Shown here piece after piece: positions 38,155 to 45,811 of a stretch of 64,000 bases of DNA. Below the pieces are notes generated by a model, which had not been told where the DNA came from, did not search any database, and was given only the letters and a program-made list of their open reading frames with translations. The DNA comes from Kibdelosporangium sp. MJ126-NF4 (GTDB lineage: Bacteria; Actinomycetota; Actinomycetes; Mycobacteriales; Pseudonocardiaceae): the NCBI RefSeq assembly GCF_000826545.1, contig NZ_CDME01000011.1, positions 1 to 64,000 of the forward strand, in the 5' to 3' direction. Within the stretch, counting starts at the first letter, position 1. Every line of letters starts with the position of its first letter. A program made the translations under genes and the position numbers.

Positions 38155-39528
38155 ATGCACAGAACCCTCACCCGCAGGGCGACAGTTGTTGTCGCTGTCA
38201 GTGTCGTCACCGGGGCGTTAGGCCTGTCGGCCTGCGGGAGCGAGTCGTCGGACAAGCAGGCAGGCGGCGGCAAGGTGGCCATCACGGTCACCGGCCAGCC
38301 GCCGAGCAGCCAGGCGGTCGAACGCAGGATCTTCGACGCGGACGTGGCCGAGTTCGAGAAGCTCAACCCGGACATCGACATCGTGCCGCACGAGGGGTTC
38401 ATGGACCCCAAGACGTTCTCGGCGAAACTCGCGGGCGGCCAGCTGGAGGACGTCTACTACGTCTACTTCACCGACCCCGCGAGCATCATCTCCCGCAGGC
38501 AGGCCGCCGACATCACCGACCACATCAAGGACATGGCGGTGGTCAAGCAGCTGCAACCGGCGCTGCTGGACATCTTCAAGGACCGCGGCGGCAGAATCCA
38601 CGGCCTGCCGACGGCCAACTACTCGATGGGCCTGCTCTACAACCGGACTCTGTTCACCAGGGCGGGACTCGACCCGGACAAACCACCGGCCACCTGGGAC
38701 GAGGTGCGCACGGCCGCCAAGAAGATCTCCGCGCTGGGCAACGGAACCGTCGGGTTCGCCGACCTGAGCAAGAACAACCAGGGCGGCTGGCACCTGGTCA
38801 CCTGGGCGTACGCCATGGGCAGCCAGATCGCGCGGCAGGACGGCGAGAAGTGGGTCGCCGACTTCAACAACGACAAGGTCAAAGAGGCGCTGCGGCTGCT
38901 CAAGGACATGCGCTGGGCCGACAACTCCATGGGCGACAAGCAACTGCTTGAGGCCACCGACGTGCAGCGGCTGATGGGCGCGGGCCAGCTCGGCATGTAC
39001 CTCGGCGCGCCGGACAACGTGCCGGTGCTCGTCAAGGAGTTCAAGGGACGCTACGAGGACTACGGCGTCGCGGCGATGCCCGGCGGACAGGGCACGCTGC
39101 TCGGCGGCGAGGGCTACATGATCAACCCGAAGGCCTCGCCGGACAAGATCAAGGCCGGTCTGAAGTGGATCGACTGGAAGTACCTCACCCCGGACCGGAT
39201 CGAGCAGCGGATCAAGCAGTTCCTGGACGAGAAGCAGCCGATCGGCCTGCCCGCGAACCCGACACCGGACATCTACACCGGTGCCACACGTGGCACCCAG
39301 TCCGAGCTGAAAGCCAAGTACGCCAACGTCCCCGAGCAGAACTTCGCGTCCTACCTGGACGGCAACGCCAGGCTCAAGGGCAACCTGGAGCCGCCGAACG
39401 CCCAGCAGATCTACGCCGTGCTGGACAACGTGATGCAGGGCGTGCTGACCAACCGGGACGCCAACATCGATCAGCTGCTGTCCGACGCGGAAGCCAAGGT
39501 CAACAGTGCCCTTGCTCAAGTCAAGTGA
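38155..39528 (+). CDS. Sugar ABC transporter solute-binding lipoprotein
   Basis: The 457-residue family-1 binding protein has a lipoprotein signal with lipobox LSACG (Cys about residue 25). It then has the sugar-binding fold: VAITVTGQPPSSQAVERR, DVYYVYFTDPASIIS, GLPTANYSMGLLYNRTLF, MINPKASPDKIKAGLKWIDW. It binds an oligosaccharide or glycoside outside the membrane and passes it to the two permeases downstream. ATG at 38155 gives the signal peptide directly. No ATPase gene is in the locus; a shared MsiK-type ATPase elsewhere is the usual solution in actinomycetes. Confidence 0.93.
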   Translation: MHRTLTRRATVVVAVSVVTGALGLSACGSESSDKQAGGGKVAITVTGQPPSSQAVERRIFDADVAEFEKLNPDIDIVPHEGFMDPKTFSAKLAGGQLEDVYYVYFTDPASIISRRQAADITDHIKDMAVVKQLQPALLDIFKDRGGRIHGLPTANYSMGLLYNRTLFTRAGLDPDKPPATWDEVRTAAKKISALGNGTVGFADLSKNNQGGWHLVTWAYAMGSQIARQDGEKWVADFNNDKVKEALRLLKDMRWADNSMGDKQLLEATDVQRLMGAGQLGMYLGAPDNVPVLVKEFKGRYEDYGVAAMPGGQGTLLGGEGYMINPKASPDKIKAGLKWIDWKYLTPDRIEQRIKQFLDEKQPIGLPANPTPDIYTGATRGTQSELKAKYANVPEQNFASYLDGNARLKGNLEPPNAQQIYAVLDNVMQGVLTNRDANIDQLLSDAEAKVNSALAQVK

Positions 39529-40432
39529 GGCACCGGCGTCTGTCCGGCCGACGACCCGGCTGCGGCGCAGGATCAACGACAACCTGACCGCGTACGGCCT
39601 GCTGGCCGCGGCGCTCGTGGTGTTCGCGTTGTTCTCCTGGTACCCGATCGTGCGCGGGATCCTGTTGTCCTTCCAGGAGGTCACCTTCGTCGATCCGCCG
39701 AAGTGGGTCGGGTTCGACAACTTCGAGCGGCTGTTCGCCGACCCGCTGTTCGGCACGGCCTGGCTGAACACCCTGGAGTTCACCGCGATCGCGCTGCTGC
39801 TCGGGTTCGCGGTGCCGTTCGTGACCGCGGTGCTGCTCAACGAACTGCGGCACGCCAGGGCGTTCTTCCGGATCGCGGTGTACCTGCCGGTGATGCTGCC
39901 GCCGGTGGTCGTGGCGATGCTGTGGAAGTGGATCTACAACCCGGGCCCCGGGCTGGCCAACGCCGCACTCGGCGCGGTCGGCCTGCCGCAGGGGGCGTGG
40001 CTGGACTCGTCGAGCACCGCGATGGTCTCGCTGGTGATCGTGTCCACGTGGGCCAACATGGGCTCGACGACACTGATCTACCTGGCCGCCCTGCAGACCA
40101 TTCCCGGTGAGCTCTACGAATCGGCCGAACTGGACGGTGCCGGGTTGTTCCAACGCCTGCGGCACGTGACGATCCCGCAGACCAGGTTCGTGCTGATGGT
40201 GTTGTTGCTGCTGCAGGTCGTCGCCACGATGCAAGTGTTCACCGAGCCGTACGTGATGACCGGCGGCGGCCCGGAGGACTCCACGGTCACCGTCCTGCTG
40301 TTGCTGTACCGCTACGCGTTCACCTACAACGACTTCGGGTCGGCGAGCGCGATGAGCCTGCTGCTGCTCGTGGCGTTGGGCATCTTCTCCGGCGTGTACC
40401 TGCGGCTGACCAGGACGAGGAGCGAGGACTGA
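39506..40432 (+). CDS. Sugar ABC transporter permease (MalF/UgpA type)
   Basis: The 308-residue permease has six predicted membrane helices and the EAA loop ELYESAELDGAGLFQRLRHVTIPQ that contacts the ATPase. The GTG at 39506 overlaps the binding-protein gene by 23 bases in another frame, so translation is coupled. It forms the channel together with the next gene product. Substrate follows from the binding protein and is unknown. Confidence 0.92.
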   Translation: MPLLKSSEAPASVRPTTRLRRRINDNLTAYGLLAAALVVFALFSWYPIVRGILLSFQEVTFVDPPKWVGFDNFERLFADPLFGTAWLNTLEFTAIALLLGFAVPFVTAVLLNELRHARAFFRIAVYLPVMLPPVVVAMLWKWIYNPGPGLANAALGAVGLPQGAWLDSSSTAMVSLVIVSTWANMGSTTLIYLAALQTIPGELYESAELDGAGLFQRLRHVTIPQTRFVLMVLLLLQVVATMQVFTEPYVMTGGGPEDSTVTVLLLLYRYAFTYNDFGSASAMSLLLLVALGIFSGVYLRLTRTRSED

Positions 40433-41301
40433 TGCGTACCCTGGTCTCGCCGACGCAGCTGCGCAGCGGACGCGGCAAACTCGTCTACTGGGCGGTGTTC
40501 ACCGTCGTGATGCTGCTTTTCCTGCTGGCGTTCGTGTTTCCGCTGTACTGGGCCATCACCGGCGCGATGAAGGCTCCGGCCGAACTGGTCCGCACGCCAC
40601 CGACGATGGTGCCCGAGCAGTGGCATCCCGAGGTGTGGGGTGAGTCGTGGGAACGGCTGAACCTGTTGACCTACTTCGGCAACACCGTGCTCGTCGCGTT
40701 CGGCGCGTGGCTGATCCAGCTCGCCGTCGACGTCCCTGCCGCGTACGCGTTGTCGAAGCTGCGGCCGGTGCTGGGCAACAAGATCCTCGCCCTGATGCTG
40801 GCCACGCTGATGGTGCCCGCGTCCGCGCTGCTGGTGCCGACGTACGTCACCATCACCGACCTGCCGATCCTCGGTCTCAACCTGATCAACTCGCCGACCG
40901 CGATCTGGTTCCCCGCCGCGGCGAACGCGTTCAACATCTACCTGCTGAAGCGGTTCTTCGACCAGATCCCCGGCGAGCTGCTCGAAGCGGCGGTGCTGGA
41001 CGGCGCGAGCCAGGTCCGGATCCTCGTGCGGATCGTGCTGCCGATCTCCCGGCCGATCATCGCCGTCGTGTCGATACTGGCCATCGTGGCGGCGTGGAAG
41101 GACTTCATCTGGCCGCTGCTGGTGTTTCCCGACCCGACGAAGCAGACGCTGTCGGTGGCGCTGCAGCGGATGGAGATCGACATGCCGCTCAACATCCTGC
41201 TCGCCGGGCTCGTGCTGACCAGCGTGCCGATGGTGCTGCTGTTCCTGTTCTTCCAGCGGCACATCCTGGCCGGGCTGACCGCGGGCAGCGTCAAGGGCTG
41301 A
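40432..41301 (+). CDS. Sugar ABC transporter permease (MalG/UgpE type)
   Basis: The 289-residue partner permease has a short cytoplasmic N terminus, six helices and the EAA loop ELLEAAVLDGASQVRILVRIVLPIS. Its ATG shares the A of the preceding TGA stop. The gene is followed after 41 bases by the GH13 glucosidase gene, which has its own good SD. Confidence 0.92.
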   Translation: MRTLVSPTQLRSGRGKLVYWAVFTVVMLLFLLAFVFPLYWAITGAMKAPAELVRTPPTMVPEQWHPEVWGESWERLNLLTYFGNTVLVAFGAWLIQLAVDVPAAYALSKLRPVLGNKILALMLATLMVPASALLVPTYVTITDLPILGLNLINSPTAIWFPAAANAFNIYLLKRFFDQIPGELLEAAVLDGASQVRILVRIVLPISRPIIAVVSILAIVAAWKDFIWPLLVFPDPTKQTLSVALQRMEIDMPLNILLAGLVLTSVPMVLLFLFFQRHILAGLTAGSVKG

Positions 41302-41342
41302 ACCCGTCCGCTGAAACGTCCAACCACAGGGAGGACCCCACC

Positions 41343-42968
41343 GTGTCCGTCACGAACGACCTTTCCACGGACACGCCAACCGCTTGGTGGCGTGGCGCGG
41401 CGATCTACCAGGTGTACATCCGCAGTTTCGCGGACGGCAACGGCGACGGCACCGGTGACCTCGCCGGTGTCCGCGCCCGGCTGCCGTACCTGGCGGACCT
41501 GGGGATCGACGCGATCTGGTTCTGCCCGTGGTACCCGTCCCCGATGGACGACGGCGGCTACGACGTGTCCGACTACCGCGACATCGACCCGTCGTTCGGC
41601 ACCCTCGGCGAGGCCGAGGCGCTGATCGCCGAGGCACACGCGCTCGGCATCCGGATCATCATCGACATCGTGCCCAACCACTGCTCCGACGAGCACCCGT
41701 GGTTCGCCGCCGCCCTGGCGGCCGGGCCGGGATCACCGGAGCGGGACCGGTTCTGGTTTCGTCCCGGCCGCGGCGAACACGGCGAGCTGCCGCCGAACGA
41801 CTGGCAGTCCCGGTTCGGCGGCCCGGCGTGGACCCGCGTCGCGGACGGGGAATGGTTCCTGCACCTGTACAGCTCACGCCAGCCGGACTTCAACTGGACC
41901 AACCCCGAGGTGCACACGGAGTTCCTCGACATACTGCGGTTCTGGTTCGACCGGGGCGTCGACGGGCTGCGCGTCGACGTGGCCGACGGCCTGGTCAAGG
42001 ACCCGACACTGCCCGACGTGCACGGCGTGACCACAGGTCCGTTGCCGTTCTCGGACATGGACGGCGTGCACGAGGTCTACCGGGCGTGGCGCGGGATCGC
42101 GGACTCGTATGCGGGCGAACGGATCTTCGTCGGCGAGATGTGGCTGCCCGACCCGGTCCGGTTCGCCCGCTACCTGCGGCCGGACGAGCTGCACTCGGCG
42201 TTCAACTTCGACTTCCTGTCCTGCCCGTGGGACGCCAAACGACTGCGCGAGGTCATCCAGTCCAGTATGGACTCCCACCGGCCGGTGGGCGCGCCCCCGA
42301 CGTGGGTGCTGTCCAACCACGACGTGACCAGGCACGTCACCCGTTACGGCCGGTCCGGCGACACCGGCTTCGAGTTCGCCGACCGGCGGCACGGCACCCC
42401 GGTCGACCGGGACCTGGGCACCCGGCGGGCCCGCGCGGCGGCGTTGCTGACCATGGCGCTGCCCGGTGGCGTGTACGTCTACCAGGGCGAGGAGCTGGGA
42501 TTGTGGGAGGTCGAGGACATCCCGGACGAGCTGCGCCAGGACCCGGTGTTCGAACGCACCAGGCACGCCGACCCAGGCAGGGACGGCTGCCGGGTGCCGA
42601 TCCCGTGGGGCGCGGCCACTCCCCCGTTCGCGTTCGGCACGGGCGACGCGTGGCTGCCGCAGCCCGCCGAGTGGGCCGCGTACACCGCCGAGGCCGAGGC
42701 GGCCGACCCAGGCTCGATGCTCTCGTTGTACCGCACGGCTTTGCGGATCCGGCGGGACGAGCCCGCGCTGGGCGACGGCGAGATGAACTGGGTCATGTCA
42801 CTGGCCGACGTGGTCGCGTTCGCCCGTGAACCCGGGTTCACGTGCGTCGTGAACCTCGGGCCGGAACCAGTGACGCTGCCCCGGCACGAGTCGGTCATCC
42901 TGGCCAGCGGGCCGCTGACCGACGACCACCTGCCACCGGACACCGCCGTGTGGCTGCGGACCTTCTGA
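41343..42968 (+). CDS. GH13 alpha-glucosidase (oligosaccharide-hydrolysing)
   Basis: The 541-residue enzyme belongs to the alpha-amylase clan. Region motifs: IYQVYIRSFADGNGDGTGDLAG, DIVPNHCSDEHPW, GLRVDVADGLVKD (nucleophile Asp), FVGEMWLPD (acid/base Glu), and WVLSNHDVTRH (third Asp). There is no signal peptide, so it acts in the cytoplasm on the sugar brought in by the ABC importer. It looks like the oligo-1,6-glucosidase/alpha-glucosidase group rather than a secreted amylase. GTG at 41343 with GGGAGG upstream is chosen over an earlier in-frame region that lies inside the permease gene. Confidence 0.9.
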   Translation: MSVTNDLSTDTPTAWWRGAAIYQVYIRSFADGNGDGTGDLAGVRARLPYLADLGIDAIWFCPWYPSPMDDGGYDVSDYRDIDPSFGTLGEAEALIAEAHALGIRIIIDIVPNHCSDEHPWFAAALAAGPGSPERDRFWFRPGRGEHGELPPNDWQSRFGGPAWTRVADGEWFLHLYSSRQPDFNWTNPEVHTEFLDILRFWFDRGVDGLRVDVADGLVKDPTLPDVHGVTTGPLPFSDMDGVHEVYRAWRGIADSYAGERIFVGEMWLPDPVRFARYLRPDELHSAFNFDFLSCPWDAKRLREVIQSSMDSHRPVGAPPTWVLSNHDVTRHVTRYGRSGDTGFEFADRRHGTPVDRDLGTRRARAAALLTMALPGGVYVYQGEELGLWEVEDIPDELRQDPVFERTRHADPGRDGCRVPIPWGAATPPFAFGTGDAWLPQPAEWAAYTAEAEAADPGSMLSLYRTALRIRRDEPALGDGEMNWVMSLADVVAFAREPGFTCVVNLGPEPVTLPRHESVILASGPLTDDHLPPDTAVWLRTF

Positions 42969-42978
42969 AATCCCTGCA

Positions 42979-43018
42979 CGGCTGCTCTCCCCTGCACACA
43001 GGCCGGGGAGAGCAGCCG
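42979..43018. terminator. Bidirectional terminator between GH13 and GH27 genes
   Basis: A perfect 14-bp stem, cggctgctctcccc / ggggagagcagccg, with a 12-base loop lies between the two convergent stops. Confidence 0.85.
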
Positions 43019-43021
43019 GTT

Positions 43022-44992
43022 TCAGCAGGTGATGCTCGGCGTCGCCCAGTCGCCGCGGTCGTATCTCGGGCTGTCGCCGCCGTCGGTGACCACCAGCCGC
43101 AGGAACTTCGCGCCGGTCAGCGCTCCGGTGAGGGCGATCGGGTCGTCACGCCAGGTCCGGACGCCGCTGTCGGCGACCTTGGTGCCGTCCGCCCAGATCT
43201 CGAACGAGGCCGAACCGACCTTGTTGGCGTCGTTGCGTTCGTCGTCGATGCCGACGACCGACGTCATCGACGAGCACGCGCCGCCGAGGTAGTAGACGAG
43301 TTCGGTCGGCGCGTGCGCGCCCATCCCCTTGGTGTAGACGTTCCCGTTGATGGTCAACGGCTTTCCGTCGCCCGGCTGCCAGCCACCGTTGGACATGTCC
43401 CGTTCCACCGGCCCGTAGCCGCCGCTCTCCCACGCCGACACGACATCCCCGAGCGGTGAGGTCCCGTGCGGCACGGCGGCCGGGACGATCAGTTCGGTCG
43501 TGTCCGTGACGCTGGCGCGGCCGAAGTCGACGCCGCTGGTGATCTCGGCCTTGCCGATGCCAGCCGGGGTGAGCCGCCAGCGACCGATGATCGACTCGCC
43601 GCTGTGCAGCACCCATTTCTCCTGCCGCGACACGACTTCGACACGCCAACCCGGTGGCGCGGCGAGCCGCAGGCGTGGGTTGATCACAGGCAGCACCGCG
43701 TGGTTCGTGGCAGTGACGGTCGCCTCGAAGGTCTCGCCTGCCGGAGTGATCCGGCCAGGGATCCCCGGGATTGCCTGCCCGAGGTCCAGTCCCGCGCTCA
43801 CCAGCGGCTGCGCGCTCCACCAGTTCCCGTTCGACACGCGGTACACGACCGTGCCGTGTGCCGGGACCACCGCGGCGATCTCCCCCGCTGATTGGAAGTC
43901 CTTGTGCTGCCACAGGTCTCTAACCGTGTAGCCGGGTCGTCGCGGCAGGCCGAGCGCGGCCGCGGACGTGCCGATCCTGGCCGATGTGGTGTTCTCGTTG
44001 AACAACGCGACCGCCGTGTCACCGTTGGCCAATGGCTTCACGAACACCCACTTGCCGTCCACCTGGGACACCACACGCCCCTGGACGCCGAGCCGGTCCT
44101 GGTCGAGCGCGATGATCTCCTTGTTGCGCAGGATGTCCAGGTTCTCCGGCGAGATCCTACGCAGGTCCGCGCCGATCAGCAGCGGCGCGGCCATCATCGC
44201 CCACAGGCTGAAGTGCGACCGGTACTCGGTGCCGGTCATCCCGCCGTTGCCGACCTCCAGCATGTCCGGGTCGTTCCACGCGCCCGGCTTGGCGTACGGC
44301 GCCAGCGGCGCGTTCTTCTTCAGGATCTCGACGACCTTGGGCCAGGTGTCGGTGATGTCGCCGGTGGTGCGCCACAGGTGCCCGACACCGTCGCCCCACA
44401 GCCACGGCTTGTTCTCGCCCCACTCACACAGCGAGTACACGATGTCCCTGCCGGTTTTCTTCAGCGCGTCCCGCATCTTGGTGTAGCGCTCCAGCGCGGG
44501 GCGACCCTGGTTGTTGCAGTTGTCGTACTTCAGGTAGTCCACGCCCCAGTCGGCGAACGTCTGCGCGTCGACTTCCTCGTGGTCGAGGCCGCCCGGCATG
44601 GTCCTCGCGCACGTCTGAGTACCCGCGCTGGTGTAGATACCCAGCTTCAGGCCTTTCGAGTGCACGTAGTCGGCGACTGCCTTGATACCGCTGGGGAACC
44701 GCTGCGGGTGGTGGGTCAGCCTGCCGCTCGCGTCGCGGTCCGGCGCGGCCCAGCAGTCGTCGATGTTGACGTACTGGTAGCCCACGTCCTTCAGGCCCTG
44801 CGTGACGAACAGGTCCGCGGTGTCCCTGATCAGCTTCTCGTCGATCGCGCAGCCGGTGGCGTTCCAGTTGTTGAACCCCATCGGCGGAGTCAGCGCCTGC
44901 CCGTCCGGCAGCGCCTGCGCTGCCGGGACGACAGGTGCGGCCGGGACGACCACGAAGGCCAGCCCGACCGCCAGTGCCACAAGTCTCTTCAC
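43022..44992 (-). CDS. Secreted GH27 alpha-galactosidase-like enzyme with NEW3 and NPCBM domains
   Basis: The 656-residue product has a signal peptide ending near PAAQA. It then has a GH27 barrel: TPPMGFNNWNATGC, YQYVNIDDCWAAPDRD, DYLKYDNCNN (nucleophile Asp), and GAWNDPDMLEVGNGGMT (acid/base Asp). A NEW3-type beta domain follows (GRITPAGETFEATVTATNHAV), and then a C-terminal NPCBM domain (KGMGAHAPTELVYYLGG, VGIDDERNDANKVGSASFEIW). It should release terminal alpha-galactose, or beta-L-arabinopyranose as some GH27 enzymes do. It is the last gene of the three-gene secreted-enzyme operon. Confidence 0.92.
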   Translation of the reverse strand: MKRLVALAVGLAFVVVPAAPVVPAAQALPDGQALTPPMGFNNWNATGCAIDEKLIRDTADLFVTQGLKDVGYQYVNIDDCWAAPDRDASGRLTHHPQRFPSGIKAVADYVHSKGLKLGIYTSAGTQTCARTMPGGLDHEEVDAQTFADWGVDYLKYDNCNNQGRPALERYTKMRDALKKTGRDIVYSLCEWGENKPWLWGDGVGHLWRTTGDITDTWPKVVEILKKNAPLAPYAKPGAWNDPDMLEVGNGGMTGTEYRSHFSLWAMMAAPLLIGADLRRISPENLDILRNKEIIALDQDRLGVQGRVVSQVDGKWVFVKPLANGDTAVALFNENTTSARIGTSAAALGLPRRPGYTVRDLWQHKDFQSAGEIAAVVPAHGTVVYRVSNGNWWSAQPLVSAGLDLGQAIPGIPGRITPAGETFEATVTATNHAVLPVINPRLRLAAPPGWRVEVVSRQEKWVLHSGESIIGRWRLTPAGIGKAEITSGVDFGRASVTDTTELIVPAAVPHGTSPLGDVVSAWESGGYGPVERDMSNGGWQPGDGKPLTINGNVYTKGMGAHAPTELVYYLGGACSSMTSVVGIDDERNDANKVGSASFEIWADGTKVADSGVRTWRDDPIALTGALTGAKFLRLVVTDGGDSPRYDRGDWATPSITC

Positions 44993-45002
44993 CCGTGCCT
45001 CC

Positions 45003-45773
45003 TCAGACGAGCTGGTATGCCCGGTAGTTCCGGATCAGCTGGTAGGTGCTCTGCAGGCCGGAGCTCTCAATGCTGCGGTAGATGCCCCACTTGGGCCGCA
45101 GGTAGTTCTTGTCCCGCCACAGGTCCACATTGGTCGTCCGGCCGCTGGCCTTGACCGTGTCGCCGTCCTTGAGGGTCCACGCGAGGTAGCCGCCGCTGTT
45201 GGCCGCCTTGAACTCGAACTCGACATCGATCCACTTGTTCTGCAGCGGCGCGTAGTCGCCGAGGACGTGCTCAGTGTTGGAGTCGTCGTCCTTGAGCGTC
45301 AGCACAGTCAGCGTCGGCTTGCTCTTCTGCCGTGGGGTGAGCGTCCAGAGCGGGCCGCCGACGTCCTGGACCTTCATCTGCATGATGTGCGTGAACCTGG
45401 TCGTCGCGGTCAGCGAACTCGGCCAGAACGCCTGACAGGCCAGCCGCCACGTGGTGTCCTTGTTGATCTTCAGCACGCTGCCGTTCTGGCGCATGCCTTT
45501 GCACTCGTTGCGTTGCCTGTCCGAGCCGTCGCGGTCGCGGGTGTGCATGTCGAACCGGTAGTGGTCGCCTTCGACGTAGATGTGCGTCACGCCGGGGTGC
45601 GAACCCGACCGGTCGTCCTCCAGGCCTTCGAACGCGTTCAGCCCGTCGGTGGCCGGGTTCGGGCTCCACTTGAGCTGCCATGACGCGGCCGCGGCCGTGC
45701 CGGTGCCCAGTGCGAGCGCACCGGCCGCGCCCGCGCCGAGTGCCAGCGCCTTCCGTCGGTTCATCGGATTCAT
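45003..45773 (-). CDS. Exported polysaccharide-lyase-like (concanavalin-fold) protein
   Basis: The 256-residue product has a twin-arginine-like leader (NRRKALALGAGAAGALALG). A beta-rich domain with jelly-roll character follows: YVEGDHYRFDMHTRDRDGSDR, FTHIMQMKVQDVG, WIDVEFEFKAANSGGYLAWT, KWGIYRSIES. The order of strands is like the heparin-lyase-I/alginate-lyase-like folds, but I cannot identify catalytic residues with certainty. Gaps of 38 and 10 bases to its neighbours place it in the operon with the GH95-like and GH27 enzymes, suggesting action on the same polysaccharide. Activity unknown. Confidence 0.7.
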   Translation of the reverse strand: MNPMNRRKALALGAGAAGALALGTGTAAAASWQLKWSPNPATDGLNAFEGLEDDRSGSHPGVTHIYVEGDHYRFDMHTRDRDGSDRQRNECKGMRQNGSVLKINKDTTWRLACQAFWPSSLTATTRFTHIMQMKVQDVGGPLWTLTPRQKSKPTLTVLTLKDDDSNTEHVLGDYAPLQNKWIDVEFEFKAANSGGYLAWTLKDGDTVKASGRTTNVDLWRDKNYLRPKWGIYRSIESSGLQSTYQLIRNYRAYQLV

Positions 45774-45811
45774 CGGTGGTTTCCTCCTTCAGCAGGGGCG
45801 GCGGAGGACTG